A stretch of 61,832 nucleotides of DNA from positions 1 through 61,832 of the IMG/VR virus record IMGVR_UViG_3300031963_000148. One strand, 5' to 3'. Made by a program: the position numbers and the translations under genes. Below the pieces are notes generated by a model. That model had not been told where the DNA came from and ran no database searches. It was given only the letters and a program-made list of their open reading frames with translations. Every line of letters begins with the position of its first letter. The first letter of the stretch is position 1. This document shows positions 33,106 through 47,000 of the stretch, one piece after another. This DNA is from a virus.

Positions 33106-35012
33106 TGCCATTAGCAAACTTTACAAATTTAGATTTTGATCAGATAAAAACTTCGATTAAAGATTATCTAAGATCGAACTCAAATTTTACTGATTATAAT
33201 TTTGAGGGTTCAAATTTATCAGTATTAATTGATACTTTAGCATATAATACATACATATCCTCATATAATGCTAACATGCTTAGCAATGAGGTTTTTATTG
33301 ATAGTGCAACATTAAGAGAAAATGTTGTTTCTCTTGCAAGAAACGTTGGTTATGTGCCAAAGTCAAGAACTGCTTCTAGAGCTAATATTTCATTTTTCGT
33401 AGATACCACGGATTTTAACACAAATCCTCTAACATTAACTTTAAAAAAAGGGGTAGTTGCAACTACTCCAACAATAGGAGACCAAGGATACTCTTTTTGT
33501 ATTTTAAATGATGTTACAGTCCCTGTGATAAATGGGATTGCTTTATTTGAAGATATTGAAATTTATGAAGGGAATTATGTAGTAGATACATTTACGGTTT
33601 CGGCCGACATTGCAAATCAAAGATTTATCTTGTCAAACCCAAATGTTGATACATCTTTAATATCAGTATCAGTAAGAAATAATCAAACTAGCACCGTCTC
33701 AAGAAAATTTGTCCAATCCAATAATTTATTTTCAGTTTCTTCATCATCAAGAATATTCTTTGTTCAAGAAGTTGAAGATGAGAGATATGAACTAATTTTT
33801 GGTGATGGAATTTTTGGCGAAAAATTAGAAAATTCAAATTATATTGAAGTTTCTTGCATAATAACTAATGCAGAATCTGCAAATGGGGTATCTTCATTTA
33901 CATTTAATGGAAGAATACTCGATAATTCTGGGTTATCCGTTACTTCAGGAATTTCTTTAATAACCACTAACACCGCATCTAGTGGTGGGCAAGAAATAGA
34001 ATCAGTAAACTCAATTAAAAAATATGCATCTCGATTTTATGCATCGCAAAATAGAGCTGTTACTGCATCTGATTATGAGGTTATAGTTCCAAGATTATAT
34101 CCAGAAACTCAATCAATATCAGTGTATGGTGGAGAAACCTTAGACCCTCCAGAATTTGGAAAAATATTTATTAGCATAAAACCATATAATGGTACTTTTG
34201 TACCACAATCTATAAAAAATAATTTAAAGGTGAAATTACGCGATTATAGTGTTGCTGGAATTGTTGTTGAATTTATAGATTTAAAATACGTTTATGTTGA
34301 AGCAGATATTACAGCAAATTACAATGCAAACTTAGCACCCGATGCAAATTTTGTTAGTTCTATTATATCAAACAATATAAATTTATATGCAAATTCAACA
34401 GAATTAAATAGGTATGGTGCCAAGTTCAAATACAGTAAATTTCAAAAAATTATAGATGATAGTCACCAGTCAATAACCTCAAACATTACTCTAATTAATA
34501 TTAGAAGAGATTTGAATGTTCTCACAAACCAGTTAGCTGAGTATGAAATTTGTTTTGGTAATAGTTTTTACATAAAAAATCCACAAGGATATAACATTAA
34601 GTCTTCGGGATTTAATGTTTTGGGAATTCAAGATTTAGTTTATCTTGGAGATTTTCCAAATGCGGACAATCAAACTGGTACTATTTTTCTTTTTGCTACT
34701 ATAAATGGAACAGATTCTATCATTGCAAAAAGATCTGTTGGTACGATTGATTATGTCAAAGGAGAAATTAATTTATCACCAATAAACATACTATCTACTG
34801 CAAAAAAAGTAAATCAAAAACCAGTAATTGAAATTTCTGCAATACCTCTTTCAAATGATGTTATTGGAAAACAGGATCTTTATTTGCAACTAGATATTAG
34901 TAAGGTAAACTTAAAAATGAAGTTGGATGAAATTGAAACTGGATATGATAGTTCTGCTTCTTTATACACCCCATCTACAAGTTACACTAACGGAAGTCTC
35001 ATAAGAAAATAA
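33105..35012 (+). CDS. 6: baseplate wedge subunit gp6
   Basis: 635 residues, close to T4 gp6 (660). ANFTNLDFDQIKTSIKDYL, YNTYISSYNANMLSNEVFID, LRENVVSLARNVGYVPKSR, then the GGQEIESVNSIKKYA and NRAVTASDYEVIVPRLYPE segment typical of J-type/gp6 baseplate proteins. gp6 dimers form the ring that ties the six wedges together and opens on contraction. Overlaps gp25; next start is 1 nt after its stop. Confidence 0.92.
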   Translation: MPLANFTNLDFDQIKTSIKDYLRSNSNFTDYNFEGSNLSVLIDTLAYNTYISSYNANMLSNEVFIDSATLRENVVSLARNVGYVPKSRTASRANISFFVDTTDFNTNPLTLTLKKGVVATTPTIGDQGYSFCILNDVTVPVINGIALFEDIEIYEGNYVVDTFTVSADIANQRFILSNPNVDTSLISVSVRNNQTSTVSRKFVQSNNLFSVSSSSRIFFVQEVEDERYELIFGDGIFGEKLENSNYIEVSCIITNAESANGVSSFTFNGRILDNSGLSVTSGISLITTNTASSGGQEIESVNSIKKYASRFYASQNRAVTASDYEVIVPRLYPETQSISVYGGETLDPPEFGKIFISIKPYNGTFVPQSIKNNLKVKLRDYSVAGIVVEFIDLKYVYVEADITANYNANLAPDANFVSSIISNNINLYANSTELNRYGAKFKYSKFQKIIDDSHQSITSNITLINIRRDLNVLTNQLAEYEICFGNSFYIKNPQGYNIKSSGFNVLGIQDLVYLGDFPNADNQTGTIFLFATINGTDSIIAKRSVGTIDYVKGEINLSPINILSTAKKVNQKPVIEISAIPLSNDVIGKQDLYLQLDISKVNLKMKLDEIETGYDSSASLYTPSTSYTNGSLIRK

Positions 35013-35013
35013 A

Positions 35014-38000
35014 ATGGTAAAGACAAGAGTTAAAATTAGTTCTGTAATCGAAAATCAATTACCAGATTTTATTAAGGAAGAATTTCCTCTGGTTGAAGAG
35101 TTTTTATCTACATATTACCTTTCACAAGAAAATAAAGGTGAGGCATTTGACATACTTAATAATATAGATCAATATATAAAACTTGATAATTTAACTAATT
35201 TAACAACAAGTACCGTTACAACATCAAAAACCACTCTGATTGATACTAGTATCGAAGTTGTATCAACCAAAGGATTTCCGGATTCGTATGGACTTTTAAA
35301 AATTGATGACGAAATAATCACATATAAGTCAAAAACTAATACAACTTTTGAAGAGTGTGTCAGAGGATTTAGTGGAGTTTCATCTTATGATTCAGGAAAT
35401 CTAATTTTTTCATCAACAAATATAACTGAGCATTTAGAGCAATCTAAAGTTGTAAATCTCAGTTCTTTACTTTTGGGTGAATTTTTTAATAAGGTAAAAT
35501 CTCAATTCACACCAGGATTTGAAAATAGAACTTTATATTCGGGTTTAAATGAAAATCTTTTCATTAAACAAGCCAAAGATTTCTATTCATCGAAAGGAAC
35601 AGACCAGTCTTTTAAAATTTTATTTAAAGCACTTTATGGCGACGAAATAAAAGTAATTAAGCCAAGAGACTATCTTTTTATACCATCAAACTCTGATTAT
35701 AGAGTTGTAAAAAGATTAGTTGTTGAGGTATTAGAAAATGAGGAATTTGTCAATGATGTTTTAAATAGAACAATATATCAAGATGAAACTCAAACATCCC
35801 AAAAAGCATTTGGTTCAATAAACAATATTGAAAAAATTCTTCGTGGTGAAAAAGAATACTATTCTATTAGTTTAGACTATACTCCAGATTCAGAAACATC
35901 TGAACAAGGAGAATTTTCAATACACCCAATAACAAAAGTAACCTCCCAAGTATCTATAGGTTCAAGCGTAATAGATGTCGATTCCACTATAGGATTTCCT
36001 GATCAAGGAACTTTAGTTGCAAAATTAAAAAATGGTAGTTCTCTAGTTATCACTTATAAATCAAAATCTCTTACTCAATTCTATGAATGTAGTGGAATTT
36101 CGCAAACTATTCCACCAAAACAGGATATAAGAATAGATTCTTATGCATATTCCTATGCAGGTGTTGGGACGAGTAATATCGTAAAATTTAGAGTAACTGG
36201 TGTTTTATCTGATTTAAATATTAACTCAAACACAAAACTTTTTTCCGAAAATGACATTATAAAAATAGATACTCTCGGTGAAGATGAAACCCAATTTGCT
36301 GCAAATAATTGGTTTTTTAATATTCCAATAAATTATGATGTGGAATCAGTATCTTTAGTTGATATTTCTTCATTTTCTTATACATTTAAGACTTTTGAAG
36401 ATAATTTTTTAAGAATAGGGGATAAAATTGTCATACATTTAACGAATGGTCCTTCTATAAATTCTTCAGTTATATCGATTATAAATTCAAAATCATTTAA
36501 CGTGAGTGGTCAGGGGCAAATAGATGCTTCTAGAGTATACAGTGTCGAAAAGATTTTATCTAAAAGTAAATTTAAAAATTTTCCAAATTCTAAAATTTAC
36601 ACTTCAGATGTTCAAAATGTTTATGGAGACAGAAAAGGTACATATTTAATATCTGCATCATCTCTTCCAAATTACTTTGATTTGGATTTAGAAACAACTA
36701 ATGGAAAAAATGTTTTCAGTGGAAGTTACAAACAACAAGAAGAATTGGAAATAGGAACACATTATTTTTTAACAGGAAATTCTGTTATATATGTCCCAAA
36801 TTCAGAGCTTATCGAAAATAATTTATTTGATGCAGACTTTAATAAAGAACTGGAAGAAAGAATTTATTTTGTAAGAAAGATTAGTTCTACAAAAATAAAA
36901 TTAGCGAGAAGTAGAGAAAATTTATATAAAAATAGTTATATAAAAGTTTCTGGTACAGCGATAGATAATGTAATTATAGATTCTGAGTTTTATAATAAAG
37001 ATTTACAATCTCAGAAGTTATTAAAAACTATTAAAGAACCACAAGATACTGTAGAAAAATATGAAACTAAACCAGGAACTACAGGAATACTGATAAATGG
37101 TGTTGAAATTTTAAATTACAAATCAAAAAATAATATTTTTTATGGACCTATAGAAAAAATAAACGTATTGTCATCAGAAAATGATTACGATATTATTTCT
37201 CCACCAGTTCTGTCCATTGAGGATTCGGTTGGAGTGGGTGCTAATGGTTATTGTGGTATTGAGGGGGATTTAGATAGTATTCAGATTATTAATGGTGGAT
37301 TTAATTATTTACAACCACCAACAATAACAATATCTGGTGGCGGAGGAAGTGGAGCAAAAGTAGAATCTGAATTAATTTCTTACGAATATAAAATACCTTT
37401 TGATTCTACCGATTTTTCAGGTTTAGTCAACTTAACTAATAATACCATAGGATTTTCAACATTCCACAATTTCCAAGATTCTGAAGCGATTGTTTATAAA
37501 ACAAAAAATCAACAGGCAATAGGTGGACTAACTACAGAATCAACATATTATGCTTCTATCTTAGATGACAGTACAATAAAGTTACATACCACCTCAGATG
37601 ATGCTTTTGCGGGGATTAATACGGTTACTTTAACTTCTTATGGAGTAGGTATTCATGAATTCTCTTCAGCAATCTTCAAGAAAAAAATAGGTCTGGTAAA
37701 AGTTATTGATAAAGGAACTGGATATAAGAATAGAAAAATTTCTGTATTCCCAACAGGTATTATTACTAGTTCCAACACGGTTTATGCACCAGAGCATGGA
37801 TATAAAACTGGGGAGATTGTAGTATATAACGCAACAGAACAAGAGATAGTAGGTCTTTCCTCAGGAAAATCATATTACGTTACAGAAGTAGATGAAAATT
37901 CTTTTAAGTTATCTAGAGTTGGAACTTCTTCAACTATAGGTATAGGATCAGCTGTAGTTGGATTATCTACAAATAATGACTTTTATTTTGCTACTAATCA

Positions 38001-41000
38001 GTATGAAAATTTCAAAACAACTGGGTCTGGAAAACATACTTTTAATTATGAACCAATTACAGTAAACATAACTGGAGTTATTGGAGTATCGACATTAACT
38101 TCGCACAAATTAGATGCCACTTTACAACCAATTTTTAAAGGAGAAATTAAGTCAGTATTCATAGAAACTGGAGGATTTAATTATGGTTCAGAAGATATTA
38201 TAAACTTTAATAGGCAACCCAATTTTACTTTAAAAACTGGAAAAAATGCACAGTTATTCCCTATTGTTTCTTCTGGTAAAATTAGCCAGGTTCTAGTTTT
38301 TAACGGAGGCACAGAATACAATTCTCCACCTTCATTGGAAATTGTAAGTGATGGAAAAGGATCTGGAGCAATATTAACCCCTATTGTTTCTGATGGCCAA
38401 ATTAAGGAAGTAAAAGTTATTGATGGAGGAACAGGATTTTCGACTTCAATAACAATAAATGTTATTCCATCTGGTTCTGGATGTAACCTACAATCTGTTA
38501 CCAAAACTTGGAAAATAAATTTAGTAGAAAGAGATATTACTTTAAATTCTATCTCAGATGATGACGGTATTATTATTGATTCGGATAATGGATTGCAGTA
38601 TACTCACACATATCCGCCAAGGAGTTTGAGAAGAATTGTTGGAAGAGGAAGTAATATAAACTCGGTAGAATCCTTTATCCCAGACCTAATATTAAATTCT
38701 GGACAAGAAATATTATCAAATATACACTCTCCAATAATAGGATGGGCTTATGATGGAAATCCAATTTATGGCCCATATGGTTACTCTTCGAATGAGGGTG
38801 GTCCAATAAAGTTATTAAAATCTGGATATTCACTGATAGAAAAATCTAATAGACCCAATAAATCAGATTATCCGCTTGGATTTTTCTGCGAAGATTATGA
38901 GTATACAAACTCAGGAGATTTGGATCAATTCAATGGTAGATTCTGTATTACTCCAGAATATCCTAATGGAGTTTATGCATATTTTTCAACTATAAATGAT
39001 TCTTCTATTGAATTTTTTGACAATTTACGAAATTATAGAAAACCAATTTTCCCATATTTTATTGGAAATGAGTTCAAATCATTACCAATAGAAGATAATT
39101 TCTCCAAAAAAATAAATCAAGATACTTTTGATTTAAATACTGGGAAATATTTAAGAAATACTTACCCATATAAGTTGAAAAGTTCTCGCAGTAGATACGA
39201 TTTCATATTAGATAGTAATAAAATAAAACCCCAAAATTCTTCAGTAAAAAGAATAAAGAGGGGAGAGATAGATTTTATTGGAATTAACTCTTCAGGAATT
39301 GACTATAGAGTAGGTGATAGAATAATCTTTGATAACACACTAACTGGAGGTGGGCAAGGGGCATCTTATGAAGTTTCATTATTAAAAGGAAAAGAAATTA
39401 ATCAAGTTTCTTCCAGTACAACTTCAATTACAAATGTAGAATTTATTCCCAGCAATTTTATAGAGAGAGGTTTGATTGTAGGATTTTCTGAAAATCCACA
39501 TGGTCTTTCCGATTTTGACATAATTAACGTTACGGGTATAAACACTTTCGGTAGTTTTTTAAATGGTTCATATCGAGTAGGAGTGAGAACTGATATTCTA
39601 ACTCTTATTTCTTCAGTTGATACTCCATCTTCTACCGGAATAGTAACTTATTTTGATGTTGGTGGAGCTATATTCTACCCATATCTAAGAGAAAATGATA
39701 TTTTAGGAATTGGTTCCGAAAAAGTAAAGGTATTGAATATAGAACCAGAATTAACTAGAATAAGAGTTCTTAGGGAATATGACAATTCTGTTGGTTCTGC
39801 TCATACAATATCTTCTCTTATCAAGCAAGAATCTAGAAAATTCGAATTCCGAGTTGGAATAATATCTTCCATATACAGTCCATCATATAACAGACAAATT
39901 TATTTTAACCCCAATGATTCCATAGGATTGGGGACAGTTGCCGGAGTTGGTATAGGTTATACATTATCTTTTAGTAATCCGGGAACAGGAAGAACATCAC
40001 TCTTTATTCCAACAAAAACAATTTTTCTCCCAGACCACAATTTATATACAGGAGATTCTCTAATATATTCTAATGGTGGTGATACATCTATTTCAATTTC
40101 AACAGATGGTACATCTTCATTTCAATTAGAAAATAATCAAGTAGTATATGCAGCCGTAGTGAATGATAATTTAATAGGTATTGCAACTAATCCTATTGGT
40201 ATTGGTTCTAATGGAAATTTTGTAGGAATAAACAGTGAAGTTACAACAAGTACTTTATATTTTACTGGAATTGGAACCGGAGTATTACATAGTTTTAAAA
40301 CAAATTATAATGATATTATTTTGGGTAAGATTGAAAAAAATTTAGTAACAGTATCAACTTCATCCACTCATGGGCTAGAAACTAATAATAGTATTTCGCT
40401 AACATGTCTTTCCAAAAATACAGTAACTCATATTATAAAATATAATTCTTACAATAAGAGATTAGTTGCAAATCCTAAGGAATTTTTGTCTTCTGATGTA
40501 GATATAGCAACAGATACGATTACAATTCTATCCCATGGATACGAAAACGGCCAGAAACTTATTTACACTTCAAATGCACCTGTTGGTGGTTTGGTGGATA
40601 ATGAAATATATTATGCGGTTGTTATTGATGGTAATAATATCAAATTATCAAAAACGTTTTACGATTCCAAACTATCGGAACCTATTTGTATAGACTTAAC
40701 GAGTCAAAGTTTTGGTGTTTTGTCGGCAGTAAATCCCAAAATTTCCGTATTTAGAAATCAAGTAGTTGAATTCGATCTTTCTGACAGTTCTTTAAGCCAT
40801 TTAATCAATTCAATCCCCTCATCTTCATTTGACTTTGATTTCTATACAGATTCTGATTTTAAAAATATTTTCAATACCTCAAAATTTACAAATTCATTTG
40901 AAATTAAAAAAAGTGGAAGAATTGGAATATCCACAGATGCAAAAGTCACTTTATATGTTTCTGACAACATTCCAAAATCATTATATTATACACTAAAACC

Positions 41001-44000
41001 AGTATCATCGAATACGAACATTGAAAATAATATAAAAATTATAGCAGATTCGGTAAATATATTATCAAATAATCATATTTCAGTTGAAGAAAGCGGTTTT
41101 TCTGGAAATAATATTATTTCAGGAATAACTTCTACCACTTTCTCATTCAATATAGCAAAAAGACCAGAAGTTTCGTCCTATCTATCTTCAGAAGCAGTAT
41201 TATCATATGTAACTAATTCTTTTACAGCAAAAGGTCCAATAGATTCTTTTAGAGCATTGTCCAGAGGAAGTCAGTATAAAAGTCTGCCAAAAATAGTTTC
41301 AATTTCATCATCAGAGGGTAAGCAGGCAATTATAAGTCCATATTCGGATAATATTGGAAAAATAGTTGTTTCTGAAATTGAAGATGTTGGTTTTGATTAT
41401 TCTGCGGATAAAACAATAAGACCCACTGTAAAACTACCTCAAGTTTTAAAAGTAGATACTTTACTTTCGTTTAATTTTATAGGCATATCTTCTTTTGGAA
41501 AGAATTATACAAAGTCTCCAGACTTAATAGTAATAGATTCTGTTAGAGGTGAAGTAATAGATGATGTAGATTTGAGATATAATTTAGAAGATAAGAGTAT
41601 CACCGTAGTTAGAGATACTGCAAAATTAAGCGATAGTTACCCAATAATATTGCCAATTAATAATTCAAATGGAATAGGGATTAATTCAATAACATTTAAC
41701 GAGACTACTAAGGATGTCACCGTTTCTTTGGCAACAACTTATACTAGTTTATCAGATTATCCATTTGAAGTTGGCGATGAAGTTTTAATAGAAGGTACTA
41801 ATGTAGGAACCGCATCGACATTAAAGGGCTATAATTCGTCGGCATATAACTATTCATTATTTAAGTTGACTTCAGTTAATCCAAATCTAGGAGGAACTTC
41901 GACGGTAACTTACAATTTGGCAGATAAGTTATCTTCAAATGAATTGCCCGGAATTTTTGATGCATCGACTTCTTATGGAAATATCGTTCCTAAAAAGTTT
42001 TTCCCAACCTTTAATATGGATTTACTATATAATAATTTCTTCACTAATGAAGAAATAACATCGGATAGTGTAAAGGCTACTATTTTTGATTGGAATTTTA
42101 GTTCTAAAATTTTAAAAGTTTATGGGAATGGAAATTTTAAAGTTGGGGATATTATAAAAGGATCTTCATCAAATACGCATGGAATTATTAAATCAGTAGA
42201 CAATTATGTTGGCGACTACACTATAGGAGCATCATCAATAGTAAAAGAAGGTTCTAAAAATGAAACTGGATTCTTAAATAATAATTATCAAAAAATACAT
42301 GATAGTGACTATTATCAATTTTTCTCATATTCAATTAAAACAAAAATTGACTATAACCAATGGGATGACGTAGTAACTAGTCAAAATCACACTTTAGGAT
42401 TTAAAAAATTTGGAGATTTGATAGTAGAATCTTCAACAGATTCTTTTTCTGGGATTTCTACAGAACAAGATTTTGGAGACTTTGTAGGTATTTCTGATTA
42501 TAGTGAAACAATAGATTTTGAAACTGTTAATGACTTTGATTTTGCTAAGGAAAAAACTATAAAAATAAATTCACAAGTTCTATCGAGTGAATTGATATTG
42601 AAAAATGTTGAAGCTTCAAATTATCTTCAATCAGTTAATAATAGAGTATTGGCGGTTGATAATATTAGCGATCAATTCAATAGTGAAGAAAGAAGTACTG
42701 TCTTCTCTGTAACAAATACTTTTAAAAGGAACTCAAATAGAAGTAAAAAATATATTGTTAATGCATATGATAGGAGATTTTCTGGAGAAAAGCAAACTTC
42801 ATTGGTAACAATTTTGCATGATGATAATTTTGCACTGTTAAATCAATATGCAAAAGTTGCAACGGTGAGTGACTTGGGTTCTTTTGATATCTCTTTTATA
42901 GGTGACGAGGCGAATCTACTATTTTACCCAAATCAATATCAAACGAATGATTTTAATATAAACTTTGTTTCTTACGATCTAATTGATTCGTCATTAGGCA
43001 TCTCAACACTTTCTTTTGGAGATTCTGTTAAGATTGAATCGGTAGAATCGACTATTTTACCAACTACAATTGGAGAAACTGAAATAGTATCTATTTCAAC
43101 CTCATATTCTTTTGCAAAAATTCTGCTGCAAATCTCATCAAAGACTGATAATTACTACGAATACAATGAAATAAGTTTAATAAACAATGGCAATCAATTT
43201 GAATTCTTAGAATATGGTCAATTTAATAATAGTGCAGAAGCAGAGTCTTCTGTTGGATTAGGAACTTATGGAATTTCATATTCTGGTTCTACTTTAATAT
43301 TATCATTTACGCCAAATAATGATTTAAATTCCGAGTATATCACAAATGCTTTGGTATTTTCATTGTCGGATTCTGTTACTAGTACTGATTCTATAAAATT
43401 AAATACAAATCTACTTAAATCATCATCAGTTTCAATTGCATCCACCCCTTCGCCTCAAGAAAAAGTAGTTTCTAGTTACGACAAAAGAGATTTTGATTCA
43501 TCATATTATATCGTTTGCGTTTCTGATAGAAATAATAATAGAAAGCAGATGTCTGAAGTTATTGTAGTAAGTAACACTACAGATTCTCATATTCTAGAAT
43601 ATGGAAGAATTATAACTGATGAAAATTTATGTCAAATAAGTAGCAAAATTACTGGAGATAATGTTGAACTTTGTGCAACTCCATTAGCAAATACTTCTTT
43701 AGAAATAAGAGTTTTTGAAACTACTTTGGGTTTGGGAATTACGAACCCAGGAAGTTCTTCTCCAATAAATCTCGGTGCTGCTTCACTAAATGTAGGAAGT
43801 TCAATATATAATTCGACATCATCTACTGTAAAAAGACAATTTAACCTCGAATACAATCGTCTACCAATATTCCAAAGAGAGTTTGAAGCGGATAACCCAA
43901 ATATAGTAAATTTATTAGATAATACAATTAAAATACCAAATCACTTTTTTGTTACTGGCGAAAAAGTCAATTATACCTACGAAGGAGAATTATCAAGTCC

Positions 44001-47000
44001 CATAGGAATAGCAGAAACTTCTTTTGTTGGTGTTGGAGCTACAGATAAACTAAGTACCGAACTTTATATCATAAAAATTAATGATTCTACAATTAAATTA
44101 GCGTCTTCAGCAGAGAATGCATTAAAAGAAGTTCCAAATCCAATAAACATATTATCAGTTGGAGTTGGTTCTGCACACAAATTGACTTCTACAAATCAAA
44201 ATACAAAATCTCTAATAACTTTAGATAATGTCATCCAATCTCCGGTTGTTTCTACTGCAATTACTGCAAGTACTACTGCACAGATATTAATATCCGATGA
44301 TATTATTAGACTTTCTGGGGTATCTTCAATATTTGCAGGGGACATTCTAAAAATAGATAATGAAATAGTAAAGATTAAAACCGTTGGATATGGACAAACA
44401 AACTCTGTTCTAGTAAACAGAGCTTGGATGGGTACGGGCATTTCATCCCACTCACAAGGAACTCTGGCAACTAAACTTTTTGGTTCTTATAATATAGTTA
44501 ATAATACTATTAATTTTATAGATCCTCCATTTGGCCCAACACCTTTTACTAGCAATAAACCAAATGAAGTTGATTGGGTTGGTATAACAACATATTCTTC
44601 TTTCGGTGGAAGAATATTCCTCAGGTCTGGGTTCCAAGGAACATCTGAGGAAGCATATTCTACTAACTATATTTTGGATGACATCTCAAGTGGATTTAAT
44701 GGGATTAAAACTGATTTTATTTTAAAATCCAATGGAAATGATGTATCGGGAATTGTTACAAGTAATGGAATTTTATTAATTAACCAAGTTTTCCAAACTC
44801 CACAAAGATTAACATTCCCAAATCCAATAGTCGGAAACTATTTGTTGGAAGAGAGTGCTGGAATAACTACCATTAAATTTAATGATGGAGAACTCAATTC
44901 AACTTATGATATTAACTCATCAAATGTTCCCAAAGGTGGAATAATAGTTTCTGTAGGCTCAACCAAAGGATTTGGTTATCAACCTCTAGTTTCTGCAGGA
45001 GGAACACCTATAATTTCTGTGGGAGGAACTATACAATCTATATCAATCGGAAATTCTGGTTCGGGTTATAGAGCAAAATCTTATTACAATATAGAATCCT
45101 TTACTAATTCAAATATTAGTATTGGAAGTACATTGATTTATATTGAAAATAAAAATAGCATATTTAAAATCCTTGAAAAGTTAAGCAATCAATCAAATTT
45201 TGAGATAGGGATTGGAACATATATTACAAATGCAAATATAGTTTCTATAGGTTCTTCTTTTGTTACTATAGGTATTGGCAGCACCTCACAATATCAAATA
45301 CCACAAGAAACCCAAGTATCAATAAAAGTTAATAATCCATCTATTGGGTTTGTTAATGTTGGAATTGCAAGCAGTTCTAGTGGAATTTCTACAGTTACAC
45401 ATATTGGATTTGCAACTATAAGTAATGGAAGTATTGTTGGTCCAATAGAGATAACAAATGTGGGATTTGGATATACCACATCAAACTTACCTACTGTCAT
45501 TTTTGATAATCCTATTTCATATTCAAACATTCCATTAGTTTACAGTAACGCATCATCTCTAGGATTTGGCACTGGAGCAACGATTGATATTGTTGTAGGT
45601 CAGGGTTCAAGTATAATAGATTTTGAAATCAAAAACTTTGGTTATGGATATGGTCAAGGAGAAATTTTAACTGTAGATACAAATAACATTACAGGTATAC
45701 CCACAAGTAATCAATTTTCAGAATTTAATATCACAATTGAAAAAACACTTTCTGACACTTTTTCTGGATGGAGTTTTGGAGATTTAAAACTTTTTGATTC
45801 TATAGATGATTTATTTAATGGTAGCAGAAGAATTTTCTCTCTAAAAGTTAACAATTCTATTGTTTCTATAAAATCAAAACTAGGTTCTCCTATTGACATT
45901 CAATCATGCCTATTGGTATTTTTAAATAATGTCTTACAAGTTCCAGGAAATAGTTATACATTTGATGGAGGAAGTTCAATTTCTTTCAGTGAGCCCCCTA
46001 AAGTTGGCGACATTTGTACCATACTATTCTACGAAGGAACCTCTAGTGTTGATGTTGTCCCAGTGACTCCGATACAAAAAATAAAGATTGGAGATTCTGT
46101 TCAAATAAATGATGATACTTTTAATTTCTTATCTCAAGATTCAAGAACCGTAACTGACATATTATCAGTAGATTCGATAAGAACAAATAATTATGGTGGA
46201 CCCGGAATAACTGAAAATGAGTCTTTATTAAGACCAATGACGTTATATAGGCAGAGGGAGGATATATTTGTCAATGGAAAAGAGGTTACAAAAGATAGAA
46301 TTCAAATTGAACCGTTAATACAACCAACTACAAATATAATTCAAACCGTCAGTTTAGCATCTACAGAAATACATGTAGAATCTGTAAGGACATTTTTTGA
46401 TAGCAAAAAAGAATATATAACTGGTTCTGAACCACAAAATAAAATTATAATAGTATCTCAAGACAATATAATTTCTGCTGCCGCCACAGCTATTATTTCT
46501 CCAGTTGGTATTGTTTCTTCAATATTAATAACTGAGGGTGGTTCTGGATATGATCCACAAGCAGTTCCTGATATCACAATTCAAAATCCAATAGGTTTTG
46601 GTTCTGAATTTGCACCAAGAGTCAGAACTATTGTTTCTGCCGCAGGAACTGTTTCTTCAGTAAATATTGATTTTGTTGGTAGTGGGTATACGACCACAAA
46701 ACCTCCAATAGTTTTAATTGAACCACCATCACCAGTAACAGAGGTTATTGATAACATCACATATAAAGGAGATTTTGGAACTATTGTTGGATATGGACAA
46801 ACTATGGTTGGTATTCAAAAGTATAAAATATTTGATTTGTATATCCCAGATGATTCCACTTTACGAGACCAATCAATTGTAGGAATAGCAATAACAATCA
46901 GTCAAATTGAAGTTGGAGATTATTTTGTAATAAAAGACTCTGTTGTGAGTATTTCCACAGATTCTTATCCATCTTACAGGAATGATGGTTCTTTAATTGG